Shown: positions 9,522 to 18,140 of the stretch, piece by piece
Layout of the letters: each line of letters opens with the position of its first letter
Numbering within the stretch: position 1 is the stretch's first letter
Source of the DNA: Rhodospirillaceae bacterium
Lineage (GTDB): Bacteria > Pseudomonadota > Alphaproteobacteria > JAEUKQ01
Assembly (NCBI GenBank): GCA_016722635.1
Contig: JADKIX010000011.1
Location: 383,539 to 447,538 of the forward strand
DNA length: 64,000 nucleotides
Direction of reading: 5' to 3'
The notes under the pieces: model-generated
What the model was told of the DNA's origin: nothing
Database searches by the model: none
The model's input: only the letters and a program-made list of their open reading frames with translations
Position numbers and translations under genes: made by a program

Positions 9522-10112
9522 ATGTTCGACAAAATCTCTCAAGGTGCTTTGGATCAGTTGTTTTTAAAGGCGCATACGCACCGCGTTTGGCTAGATAAAC
9601 CTGTGGAAGAATCTTTGCTGCAAGCGGCTTATGATTTGGCCAAAATGGCCCCGACGAGTGCGAATACCAATCCGATGCGCCTGGTTTTCGTCAAAAGTAC
9701 TGCTAGCAAGGCGCGTTTGAGGGATTGTTTGATGCCCGGCAATATTGAAGCAACGATGAAAGCACCGGTTACGGCCATTATCGCCCAAGATATGCATTTT
9801 TATGATTATTTGCCGCGACTGTTTCCGCAAGCTAATGCGAAATCCTGGTTTGTTGGTAATGAGGAGGAAATTAAAGCCACGGCGTTCCGCAACAGCTCGC
9901 TGCAGGGTGCCTATTTTATGTTGGCTGCTCGGGCTTTGGGTTTGGATTGCGGGCCGATGTCAGGGTTTGACCAAAAGAAGTTGGACCGAGAATTTTTCCC
10001 CGATGGGCGCTTTCAAAGCAATTTCCTTTGCAATTTGGGCTATGCCGACCAGGGTAAAGCTTTCCCTCGCAATGACCGGCTGACTTTTAAGGAAACTTGC
10101 CGAATTATTTAG
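9522..10112 (+). CDS. Nitroreductase family protein (RutE/HadB-like)
   Basis: This FMN-dependent reductase of 196 residues has the nitroreductase fold. The N-terminal HRVWLDKPVEESLLQAAYDL and APTSANTNPMRLVFV segments are typical, with the Ser/Asn region that contacts FMN phosphate. The closest described subgroup is the RutE/HadB malonic-semialdehyde reductase-like group, which has the same length and the C-terminal GPMSGFD motif. No rut genes lie nearby, so the physiological substrate is open. It is convergent with ddpX, and the two coding ends overlap by 8 bases. Confidence 0.85.
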   Translation: MFDKISQGALDQLFLKAHTHRVWLDKPVEESLLQAAYDLAKMAPTSANTNPMRLVFVKSTASKARLRDCLMPGNIEATMKAPVTAIIAQDMHFYDYLPRLFPQANAKSWFVGNEEEIKATAFRNSSLQGAYFMLAARALGLDCGPMSGFDQKKLDREFFPDGRFQSNFLCNLGYADQGKAFPRNDRLTFKETCRII

Positions 10113-10680
10113 CGATAGGGGTCATCAGCCGCTTGGGAACAGCGCTATCTTGGTATAAAGGGTAACGCCGGGAATTGAATAATTGGTAATGCCACCATTC
10201 ATTCCGGTAAAAGTCCCAGCCAGCTGCCGTCATAATCCCCAGTAAAACCATCCTGTTTTGTTGGGCTATTGCTGAAATACCAAGGTTACCGTGGTGGGAC
10301 AGGGGGGTAAAAGCATCAAACGCTGTTCCCATGTCTAACTCTTGCTGCTGATGGTTAATTAAAGTCAAATCAATAGCAACACCCCTTGAGTGGGGTGAAC
10401 CTTTCCGGGGATCAGCTACAAAATTAGGATCTGGGAATTGATTCCACAATATCCATTGCGCTTCAACAGGGCGGAAAGCATCGAAAATTTTTAGCCGGTA
10501 CCCAAGGGTAGCGGATAGTTTGATGGCTTTTTCCAAACAGTTTGCAGCGTCTGGGTGCAGATAACAAAAAGCGTGTTGATAAATTTTTTTGTTGGTGACA
10601 TTGCTGGTGGTTGCATAAGCCAAAGCAATTTCCACATCAAATCGGGACGGTTCTATAGGGATTAACATAAGACCCTGCAT
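10105..10680 (-). CDS. ddpX: D-alanyl-D-alanine dipeptidase (VanX/DdpX type)
   Basis: This family hydrolyses free D-Ala-D-Ala. Zinc ligands are visible in SPHSRGVAIDL (His and Asp) and in EWWHY (His, with the catalytic Glu before it). The substrate-side DAFRPVEAQ motif with the family Arg is also present. The 191-residue protein has no signal peptide and is probably cytoplasmic. No vanA or vanH gene is near, so a role in recycling cell-wall dipeptide is more likely than glycopeptide resistance; that is inference from context. Confidence 0.88.
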   Translation of the reverse strand: MQGLMLIPIEPSRFDVEIALAYATTSNVTNKKIYQHAFCYLHPDAANCLEKAIKLSATLGYRLKIFDAFRPVEAQWILWNQFPDPNFVADPRKGSPHSRGVAIDLTLINHQQQELDMGTAFDAFTPLSHHGNLGISAIAQQNRMVLLGIMTAAGWDFYRNEWWHYQLFNSRRYPLYQDSAVPKRLMTPIAK

Positions 10681-10777
10681 GCGATGTTGATAATCAATAC
10701 GGACGAAAATAACGGGATAGTTGCAATTTTCTGACTATTTCATATCATGAAGTTATCAAATAGGAAAGTGATAACAG

Positions 10778-11467
10778 TTGACAACTATTTTAGCAATTGA
10801 ATCAGGTGGAAGCCATTGTTCAGTTTGTTTATGGCAGAGCGGATCCCAGGCGATGCGGATGCAAGAAACCACGCAAGGTGCGGTAGGATCGATTATCCCG
10901 CTGATCGAGTTATTATTGTGTGAAGCAAAAATCTCTCTTAAGCAATTGGATCAGATAGCAGTGAGTGTCGGACCCGGCTCTTATACGGGTTTGCGGATTG
11001 GATTAGCCGCGGCGCAGGGTTTAGGGTTCAGCCTAGGTATCCCCGTTTTTGGCGTCTGCAGTTTTTTGGCTTTAGCCTCAGCGGCGGCAACAGAAATGTC
11101 TGATAACCGTGCTATCCTGGTTTTATTGGACGGCAAGCGCCAAGATGTTTTTGCCAGATTCTACACCCATCAGGCAAAACCCTTAACCCTGCCGTTGGTG
11201 ATCATGCCAGAGGAAATAGAAACGCTAATCGGTCACAAGGCGGCCATCATTATCGGGGATGGAACCGCCAAAACACCGGCTCATATTTCTTCCCTCATCA
11301 ACAATTCTTATCAGCCACATGCCAAGTATGTAGCGCAGCTGGCGGCTTATCAATTACGGCAAAAACAACCTGGTTTAGATGCGCTTCCAATTTATTTGAA
11401 GACACCGGATGTTTCGGAAGCCAAAAAACTGTTTTGGTCATTGCCTGATGATCATTCATCCTCTTAA
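10778..11467 (+). CDS. tsaB: tRNA t6A synthesis protein TsaB
   Basis: TsaB is the partner of TsaD in making N6-threonylcarbamoyl-adenosine at position 37 of ANN-decoding tRNAs. The 229-residue protein starts TTILAIESGGSHCSVCL and contains the conserved GPGSYTGLRIGLAAAQGL block near residues 68-86. It begins at a TTG with AGGAAAG upstream. The end overlaps the start of rimI by 20 bases, so the two genes are translationally linked. Confidence 0.93.
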   Translation: MTTILAIESGGSHCSVCLWQSGSQAMRMQETTQGAVGSIIPLIELLLCEAKISLKQLDQIAVSVGPGSYTGLRIGLAAAQGLGFSLGIPVFGVCSFLALASAAATEMSDNRAILVLLDGKRQDVFARFYTHQAKPLTLPLVIMPEEIETLIGHKAAIIIGDGTAKTPAHISSLINNSYQPHAKYVAQLAAYQLRQKQPGLDALPIYLKTPDVSEAKKLFWSLPDDHSSS

Positions 11468-11894
11468 AGCCACTGATTGGCAAATTTTATGGCAATTACA
11501 GCAGCAATGTTTTGATCAGAGCTGGTCGTTAGCAAGCTGGCAGGAAGCGCTGGGGGTGGATAGAACCTACGCCTTGCTGGCACAGAAAAACCAACAAAAG
11601 ATTGGCTATCTGGTTTTTAGACTTACAGATGATGTGGGGGATATTTTATCGCTAGGGGTTATTCCCTCTTGCCGCAGGCAAGGCACCGCATCTTGCTTAA
11701 TACGACATATGATGGAGTGGGGAAAACAAGAAAAATTAAAAAATTTCTTGCTTGAAGTCAGTTGCAAAAATCTATCCGCCCAAAAATTTTATCAATCGAT
11801 GGGCTTTAAACTGTTGTCAATTCGACCTAATTATTATTATAATCCTCCGCAGGAACCGGAAGATGCCATGGTTTTGAAATATGACCTCTGGTGA
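11448..11894 (+). CDS. rimI: Ribosomal protein S18-alanine N-acetyltransferase RimI
   Basis: A GNAT acetyltransferase of about 148 residues that modifies the N-terminus of ribosomal protein S18. The acetyl-CoA loop is visible as VIPSCRRQGTASCLI (R-x-x-G-x-A pattern), followed by the C-terminal AQKFYQSMGFK motif. A longer frame opens at 11409, but the ATG at 11448 (MIIHPLKATDW) fits the family start. The overlap with tsaB is the common tsaB-rimI arrangement. Confidence 0.88.
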   Translation: MIIHPLKATDWQILWQLQQQCFDQSWSLASWQEALGVDRTYALLAQKNQQKIGYLVFRLTDDVGDILSLGVIPSCRRQGTASCLIRHMMEWGKQEKLKNFLLEVSCKNLSAQKFYQSMGFKLLSIRPNYYYNPPQEPEDAMVLKYDLW

Positions 11895-11964
11895 AAATAA
11901 TTTAGATAGGACTGGGGTGAGAAATTTTTTCATTATATAGCCACTGAGACAGGATAGGTATGTT

Positions 11965-12399
11965 ATGGCGGATAATAAAACCAATTCTTTATCAAATATT
12001 GAAAAAAACTGTTTGGGAAAAGGTATTAAATTAACCGGGGCCAGACGGTTGATTGCACAGATTCTGTCAGAATCCACCGATCATCCGGATGTCGAAATGG
12101 TTTTGCAGCGAGTGCAGCAGTTGGATGAAAAAATCGGGATGGCTACGGTTTATCGTACCGTCAAGCTATTTGAAGAAGCTAATATTATTGCCCGGCATGA
12201 TTTTCGGGATGGACGTTCCCGCTATGAAGAGATGCCGGATATTCATCATGATCATTTAATTGATGTTCGTAGCGGCGGTATCATTGAGTTTCATAACCAG
12301 GAAATTGAAGATTTACAGCAAAAAGTTGCGGAAAAACTTGGCTATCAGTTGATTGGACATCGCCTGGAGCTTTATGCTATACCTCTAAAGAAAAAATAA
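11965..12399 (+). CDS. fur: Fur-family metal-responsive regulator
   Basis: A 144-residue ferric-uptake-type repressor. The N-terminal winged helix covers about residues 20-90 (LTGARRLIAQIL; ATVYRTVKLFEEANII). The metal site HHDHLID and the following RSGGIIEFHN are present. The CxxC pairs of the structural zinc site are absent, as in many alphaproteobacterial Fur/Mur proteins. Iron or manganese specificity cannot be told from sequence. It sits alone after rimI, with a 70-base gap, in the same position as in related genomes. Confidence 0.9.
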   Translation: MADNKTNSLSNIEKNCLGKGIKLTGARRLIAQILSESTDHPDVEMVLQRVQQLDEKIGMATVYRTVKLFEEANIIARHDFRDGRSRYEEMPDIHHDHLIDVRSGGIIEFHNQEIEDLQQKVAEKLGYQLIGHRLELYAIPLKKK

Positions 12400-12462
12400 G
12401 CAAAGTGATGATATAAATCATGAAACAAATAACTATTTATATGGTTAGGGTAAACTAGGAAC

Positions 12463-13302
12463 ATGCAGCAATTATCGGGGGAGACAAAAAAGTCGCCAGT
12501 GCAGGTCAGGGTAGGCCCATTGGAAATAAGATTGGCTGGTACACCGCAGGAAATCGATGCAGCACAGGCGTTGCGTTATCAGGTTTTTTATGAAGAAATG
12601 GCGGCTAAACCAAGTGATCAAGTCCGAAAACTTAGACGCGATTTTGATAGGTTTGATCAATTTTGTGATCATTTGATTATTTTGAATCATCAAGATTCTG
12701 GGGAACAACCCAACTCTCATCCTCTTGACCAACCGCATGTGGTCGCAACATATCGTCTCATGAAACGCGAGGCTGCAAAAAGATGTGGACAGTTTTATTC
12801 CCAAGATGAATATGATATCAGCCGATTAATGGCACATCCGGGTGAAATTATGGAATTAGGGCGTTCTTGCGTTGCTAAGCAATATCGGACTGGCCCTGCG
12901 ATGCAGCTTTTATGGCGGGGGATTGTCGAATATGTCCGTTTTTATCAGGTGCAAATCATGTTTGGTTGTGCAAGTTTGCCGGGTACCAATCTGCAAGAAT
13001 TATCCACACAATTGGCTTATTTGCATCATTTTCATTTGGCTCCGCCAGACCTACGGGCGGTTGCTGTAACCAAGCGCTATGTTAATATGAACATGGTTCC
13101 TAAAGAAAAGATCAATGTCCGAGCAACTTTAACCAGTCTGCCCCCCCTAATTAAGGGATATCTGCGCTTGGGAGGGTTTATAGGCGAGGGGGCGGTGGTT
13201 GATGAACAATTTAATACAACCGATGTCAATGTCGTCGTCAAAACGGACTTGGTAACTGGGAAATATATTAGGCATTATACGGTGCGTGAGGAAGAAAATT
13301 GA
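12463..13302 (+). CDS. olsB: OlsB-like GNAT N-acyltransferase
   Basis: A 279-residue protein of the hemolysin-like GNAT family. OlsB attaches a 3-hydroxyacyl group from acyl carrier protein to ornithine, the first step of ornithine lipid synthesis. Visible family blocks are ALRYQVFYEEM, VVATYRLM, ISRLMAHPGEIMELGRSCV and YRTGPAMQLLWRGI. The stop overlaps the next gene (a PlsC-type acyltransferase) by 4 bases, as in olsB-olsA pairs. The symbol is assigned on this pairing and is less sure than the fold. Confidence 0.8.
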   Translation: MQQLSGETKKSPVQVRVGPLEIRLAGTPQEIDAAQALRYQVFYEEMAAKPSDQVRKLRRDFDRFDQFCDHLIILNHQDSGEQPNSHPLDQPHVVATYRLMKREAAKRCGQFYSQDEYDISRLMAHPGEIMELGRSCVAKQYRTGPAMQLLWRGIVEYVRFYQVQIMFGCASLPGTNLQELSTQLAYLHHFHLAPPDLRAVAVTKRYVNMNMVPKEKINVRATLTSLPPLIKGYLRLGGFIGEGAVVDEQFNTTDVNVVVKTDLVTGKYIRHYTVREEEN

Positions 13303-14219
13303 AAACCGGCCATATGACGCATGAAACATTGGAGGAAATCCAGAGTTTACCTGGACAGCCAAAAAAAATGCGCGCCTTTTCCTTGGGTTCCAGAATATTG
13401 GCAATATGGCGCTTATTCATTTATGCCATAATCAATCTGGTTTTTATTAGCACCCAAATGGTTTTACGTTGGGTGAATGGCGAAAAATTAGGGGCATTTG
13501 CCGTTTTTTATCATCGGATATGTTGCCGGATATTAGGGATTTACATATCCATCAAAGGTCAACCATCGCCGCATCGGCCGACTTTGTATGTAGCTAACCA
13601 TACAAGTTACGTCGATATTATTTCTTTTGCTTCTCTGATGCCGATTTCGTTTGTGAGCAAGGCGGAGGTTGGTAAGTGGCCAATTTTTGGCTTATTAGCT
13701 AGGTTGCAACGGACAGTTTTTATCGATCGTCAACGTAAAAACACGGGTATCCATCGCAATTCAATGGCGGATCGCCTTCAAGAAGGCGATAGCCTGATGC
13801 TTTTTGCCGAAGGGACCACCAATGACGGGAATAGGCTTTTTCCTTTTCGCAGTTCTTTGTTATCTGCCGCGGAAACCAAATTAATACCCGATGATAATGT
13901 CACGCATCCATATGTCATGGTACAACCCGTATCGATCGCTTATACCCATTTGAACGGGCTGCCGCTAGGGTATAGTTGGCGATATCTAATAGCTTGGTAT
14001 GGGGATGTAGGGTTTGGTGAGCATATTTGGCAATTATTACGTTTAGGGAAAATACGTGTTTTAATTGAGTTTCATGAACCGGTTAATATCCATCAATTCA
14101 AATCCCGTAAAGAGATGACTGATTATTGTTTTCAGCAAGTCCAGGAGGGATTTCAGGAGGCAATTACCGGTCGGCAGGCAAGCCCCCTTTCAAATGAAAG
14201 GGGAAAGATGAAGGGATGA
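13299..14219 (+). CDS. OlsA/PlsC-like lyso-lipid acyltransferase
   Basis: This membrane-associated acyltransferase of up to 306 residues has the PlsC motifs: NHTSYVD (the H-x4-D catalytic motif), a following FVSKAEVGKWP segment, and FAEGTTNDGNRLFPF. One hydrophobic helix lies near residues 30-52. With the adjacent OlsB-like gene it could add the second acyl chain of ornithine lipid, or act as a 1-acylglycerol-3-phosphate acyltransferase. The frame opens at a TTG overlapping the upstream stop; an ATG at 13314 is an alternative. The end overlaps miaB by 4 bases. Confidence 0.85.
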   Translation: MKTGHMTHETLEEIQSLPGQPKKMRAFSLGSRILAIWRLFIYAIINLVFISTQMVLRWVNGEKLGAFAVFYHRICCRILGIYISIKGQPSPHRPTLYVANHTSYVDIISFASLMPISFVSKAEVGKWPIFGLLARLQRTVFIDRQRKNTGIHRNSMADRLQEGDSLMLFAEGTTNDGNRLFPFRSSLLSAAETKLIPDDNVTHPYVMVQPVSIAYTHLNGLPLGYSWRYLIAWYGDVGFGEHIWQLLRLGKIRVLIEFHEPVNIHQFKSRKEMTDYCFQQVQEGFQEAITGRQASPLSNERGKMKG

Positions 14220-15601
14220 AAAAGGTTTTTGTTAAAAGCTATGGTTGCCAAATGAATGCTTATGATTCGGAAAGGATGATCGAATCTTTGGCTGCCATGC
14301 AATACCGCCAGGTTGACGAACCTGAACAAGCCGATATGGTCATTTTGAATACCTGCCATATCCGCGAAAAGGCAGCTGAAAAACTCTTTTCAGATTTGGG
14401 CCGCTTCCATCAAATGAAGCAGGCGAGGCAAAAAACGGGGCAGCAAAGCATCTTAACCGTTGCTGGTTGTGTGGCCCAGGCGGAAGGGGAAGAAATTCAG
14501 CGCCGGGCCCCTTATGTGGACATTGTGGTGGGGCCGCAAGCTTATCACCGACTGCCGGAAATGATTAGGCATTACCAGGAAAGTGCTGCTGTTCCTACTC
14601 TAGGGAAGAAAACGGCATTAGATACCAGTTTTCCCCTTGAGTCAAAATTCGATCATTTGCCACAGCACCGTTTGGGTAAAGGGGTCGTGGCTTTTTTAAC
14701 TGTACAAGAGGGATGTGATAAGTTTTGTACGTTTTGCGTGGTACCTTATACCAGGGGAGGCGAGGTTTCAAGGCCGGTTCAGTCTATTCTGGTGGAGGCC
14801 AAAGACCTGGTAAAAGGTGGGGCCAAAGAAATTATTTTACTGGGCCAGAATGTCAATGCGTATCACGGATTGGCCCCTTCAGGTATTGCAACCTGGGGTT
14901 TGGCTAGGTTGTTGCTGGAATTGGCAGAGATTGATGGATTGCAGCGCTTGCGTTATATCACTTCCCATCCTTTGGATATGGGAGATGACCTTATTCAGGC
15001 GCATGGGCAAATTTCTATGTTGATGCCTTACCTGCATTTGCCCGTGCAATCGGGTTCCGACAAGATTTTAAAACAGATGAACCGCCGCCATAATACTGCT
15101 GATTACGAAAAAGTGATCGATAAGATCAGGTCGGTTAAGCCAGGCCTCGCCCTTTCCTCCGATTTTATTGTGGGGTTTCCAGGCGAAACCCAAAAAGATT
15201 TTGAAGAAACTCTTAGCTTTATCAAAAAAATTACCTATGCGCAGGCTTATTCTTTTAAATACAGCCCGCGTCCTGGCACCCCCGCTGCTAATCATGACCA
15301 ACAAATATCTGAGGAATTGAAAGATCAACGCCTACAGGAATTACAATTTTTATTAGACCAACAGCAATACCAGTTCAACCAGCAAATGGTAGGGCAGGAA
15401 CTTATGGTGCTTTTGGAAAAGAAAAGCCGCCAACCGCATCAAGTCCATGGGCGCAGTCCCCATATGCAATTAGTTCATGTGGAAGCTTCGGAAGATTTAA
15501 TTGGCCAGATGGTCTGCGTTCGGGTTGACCAAGCTAATTCGCATAGTTTAGGGGGTCAATTGGTTTCTTATCCGCCTAGGGAAGGTGCACATAATGCTTG
15601 A
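14216..15601 (+). CDS. miaB: tRNA-2-methylthio-N6-dimethylallyladenosine synthase MiaB
   Basis: MiaB adds the 2-methylthio group to i6A37 in tRNA. The UPF0004 domain has Cys ligands at Cys11 (SYGCQMN), in NTCHIREKA and in AGCVAQAEG. The radical SAM cluster motif CDKFCTFCVVPYTRG follows, then a C-terminal TRAM domain. The 461-residue length is standard. The start ATG overlaps the upstream acyltransferase stop, and the end overlaps phoH, so this gene sits inside a tightly packed operon through lnt. Confidence 0.96.
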   Translation: MKKVFVKSYGCQMNAYDSERMIESLAAMQYRQVDEPEQADMVILNTCHIREKAAEKLFSDLGRFHQMKQARQKTGQQSILTVAGCVAQAEGEEIQRRAPYVDIVVGPQAYHRLPEMIRHYQESAAVPTLGKKTALDTSFPLESKFDHLPQHRLGKGVVAFLTVQEGCDKFCTFCVVPYTRGGEVSRPVQSILVEAKDLVKGGAKEIILLGQNVNAYHGLAPSGIATWGLARLLLELAEIDGLQRLRYITSHPLDMGDDLIQAHGQISMLMPYLHLPVQSGSDKILKQMNRRHNTADYEKVIDKIRSVKPGLALSSDFIVGFPGETQKDFEETLSFIKKITYAQAYSFKYSPRPGTPAANHDQQISEELKDQRLQELQFLLDQQQYQFNQQMVGQELMVLLEKKSRQPHQVHGRSPHMQLVHVEASEDLIGQMVCVRVDQANSHSLGGQLVSYPPREGAHNA

Positions 15602-16633
15602 TTCTCAAGACCCCCGACTTTCCCCACCGGTTGTGTTATCTTTTGACGATAATCGGCTGTTGTCGTCGCTCTACGGTCAGCATGAAGAAAATTTGGCGCG
15701 CTTAGAACAGATCTTGCAACTTTCTATTGTGTCACGGGGGAATAAATTGCTTATTTCAGGATCAATATCTAATATTGATATAGCAAAAACCGTTCTAAAT
15801 CTTCTGTATCAACGGTTAAAAAAAGGTTCCGACGTTGATTTGACAGAGATGGAGGCAAATGTCCGCATGATTAGGGAAAAAATGCTAGTGTTGCGGGCAA
15901 CATGGATCAGGCGAATCCTGCACCCATTGCCTCACTTCCGGATACGGTTAATGAAGGGGTTATCAAAACAATCCGGAAACATATTATCCCGCGTTCTGCC
16001 AATCAAGTGGCGTATGTGAAGGCCTTGCGGCAATACCCCTTAGTATTTGGTTTAGGGCCAGCGGGTACGGGGAAAACTTATCTTGCGGTTGCTGCTGCTG
16101 TTTCCGCACTGATTAATGGCAAGGTTGATCGAATTATTTTATCAAGGCCTGCGGTTGAGGCTGGCGAAAGATTGGGTTTTTTGCCAGGCGATCTCAAAGA
16201 AAAAGTCGATCCCTATTTAAGGCCCTTATATGATGCTTTATATGACATGCTGCCGTCCGAACAGGTAGAGCGGCGTTTGGCAACAGGGGATATTGAAATT
16301 GCCCCGTTAGCTTTTATGCGTGGCCGCACGTTGGCAAACAGCTTTGTTATTTTAGATGAAGCCCAAAATACCACCGCTGTTCAGATGAAAATGTTCCTAA
16401 CCAGGCTTGGGCAAGGGGCGCAGATGGTGGTTACTGGCGATCTGACGCAGATAGATTTACCCTCGGGGATAACCTCAGGATTAGCTAATGCTTTATCTAT
16501 TTTAAAGGGGGTGAAGGATATCCAAATGATTGAATTTTCAAAAGAGGATGTGGTGCGTCACGCCTTGGTTTCCCGAATTATTGAAGCGTATGAACGCCGC
16601 CAGACATTGGTGAAGCAAGGTCAACCTTCATAA
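15594..16633 (+). CDS. phoH: PhoH-like ATPase, interrupted by a frameshift
   Basis: PhoH-like (YbeZ) proteins are NTPases linked to RNA metabolism and work with YbeY. The N-terminal RNA-binding-like part is read from the ATG at 15594 ([13 protein letters not shown]) to about 15885. The ATPase part continues in a different frame, with Walker [27 protein letters not shown] and [11 protein letters not shown]. The switch is at the six-A run 15880-15885; one extra A joins both halves into about 346 residues, the normal length. ybeY, its usual partner, starts 1 base after the stop. All catalytic motifs remain. I consider a sequencing indel more likely than loss of the gene. Confidence 0.9.
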
Positions 16634-16634
16634 C

Positions 16635-17159
16635 ATGACTCTTTCGCATCTTCCTAAAAGAAAACTTCATTTGTCGGTTCGAACGCTCAATAAAAATTGG
16701 CACAATGCTGTTCCCCAGCTGCGCCAACATATCAGAAAAGTTTTGGCTAAAAATTGTTTAGGATTTTGTCCTCCGTCCTTCCAAACACTTGCTTTGTCCA
16801 TCATTCTAACCAATAACTCCCATGTTCAGCAACTTAACCAGCAATACCGCCACCACAATAAACCAACCAATGTGCTATCTTTTTGCTTGCCTCAGCAATA
16901 TCAAGATCAAGACGGCGAACCTGTTCATTTCTTAGGGGATGTTTTTTTATCTTATGAGACAATAATGGCAGAGGCGGTAGAACAAGACAAAACTTTTAAG
17001 GATCATTTTACCCATTTGCTGATTCACGGCTTTCTTCATTTATTAGGATATGATCACCAAAATAAAAATGAGGCGAAAATCATGGAAAAATTGGAAATTG
17101 GGGCATTAGCCTCGCTCCATATTGCTAATCCTTATATCACTTCTTTCCCCAACCGATGA
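16635..17159 (+). CDS. ybeY: Endoribonuclease YbeY
   Basis: YbeY is a zinc-dependent RNase needed for 16S rRNA 3'-end maturation and ribosome quality control. The 174-residue protein has the metal motif HGFLHLLGYDH (H-x3-H-x5-H) near its C-terminus and the preceding NVLSF and LGDVFLS segments. It lies 1 base after phoH and is followed 15 bases later by corC, the standard phoH-ybeY-corC order. Confidence 0.95.
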   Translation: MTLSHLPKRKLHLSVRTLNKNWHNAVPQLRQHIRKVLAKNCLGFCPPSFQTLALSIILTNNSHVQQLNQQYRHHNKPTNVLSFCLPQQYQDQDGEPVHFLGDVFLSYETIMAEAVEQDKTFKDHFTHLLIHGFLHLLGYDHQNKNEAKIMEKLEIGALASLHIANPYITSFPNR

Positions 17160-17174
17160 TGATGGTTCTGTAGC

Positions 17175-18086
17175 ATGTCAGAAAAACATTCTTTTTCTTC
17201 CCATCTTAATTCTTCCACTCCCCCTAATCCTGAACCTGGGAAGAAGAGGCTGTGGCAACGTATTTTTAATTTTTGGAAGCGCCGCAATGGGGGGGAAGAA
17301 TTGCGTGAAGTGATAGAAGACTTGATTGAAGAACATGACGCTGACCCCGATTCCTCGGCATTTGGGGCTGATGAAGGCAGTTTGCTAAAAAACATATTAA
17401 AACTGCGTGATTTAACAGCCTATGATGTCATGATCCCGCGAGCCGATATTATCGCCGTACCGCATCACCAAACTTTACAAGAACTATTAAAAGTTTTTAG
17501 CCGTGATGGTCATTCCCGGCTGCCTTTATACCGGGACCATCTGGATGAGGTGATTGGGTTTGTCCATATAAGGGATGTTTTGGCTTGCACCATTCATGAG
17601 CGCGAATACCAGTTAGAAGCGTTAAAGCGTGATATTTTATTTGTGGCCCCCACCATGTCGGTTTTGGACTTATTGCTTGAAATGCGATTAAGCCGCATTC
17701 ACATGGCCGTGGTTATTGATGAATTTGGTGGTACGGATGGGCTGATTACCATCGAGGATGTCATTGAAGAAATTGTTGGGGATATTGAAGATGAACACGA
17801 CGTGCCGGAGACCCCCGGTTTAATCCATCGCTCCGACGGATCATGGTTGGCGGATGCACGGCTATCCATCGAGGAATTAGAACAGCAAGTCGGCAAGGTT
17901 TTAACCGCCGAGGAAGAAAAGAAAAATATTGATACGATTGGCGGGCTGATGTTTTCCCTAACCGGCCGCATCCCTAGCCGTGGCGAATTGATTGTCCATC
18001 CTTCCGGATTAAATTTTGAGATTATGGAAGCCGATCCTAGGCGTATTAAGAAACTGCGGATTACTAGGCCAGCGCCAACATATTAA
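17175..18086 (+). CDS. corC: Hemolysin C/CorC-type CBS-domain protein
   Basis: A 303-residue cytoplasmic protein with two CBS domains (about residues 75-200, with VMIPRADI and FVHIRDVL) and a C-terminal CorC_HlyC transporter-associated domain holding LEQQVGKVL and TIGGLMFSLTGRIP. The conserved link IDEFGGTDGLITIEDVIEEI is clear. It lacks membrane helices, as the CorC/YbeX group does. Members have been linked to magnesium and cobalt efflux and ribosome maturation. It sits between ybeY and lnt as in most alphaproteobacteria. Confidence 0.92.
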   Translation: MSEKHSFSSHLNSSTPPNPEPGKKRLWQRIFNFWKRRNGGEELREVIEDLIEEHDADPDSSAFGADEGSLLKNILKLRDLTAYDVMIPRADIIAVPHHQTLQELLKVFSRDGHSRLPLYRDHLDEVIGFVHIRDVLACTIHEREYQLEALKRDILFVAPTMSVLDLLLEMRLSRIHMAVVIDEFGGTDGLITIEDVIEEIVGDIEDEHDVPETPGLIHRSDGSWLADARLSIEELEQQVGKVLTAEEEKKNIDTIGGLMFSLTGRIPSRGELIVHPSGLNFEIMEADPRRIKKLRITRPAPTY

Positions 18087-18140
18087 GGGTATTGATGAAA
18101 CAGGTGACATAATGGGCTTTGATCACAAATCCGGCCAGCG

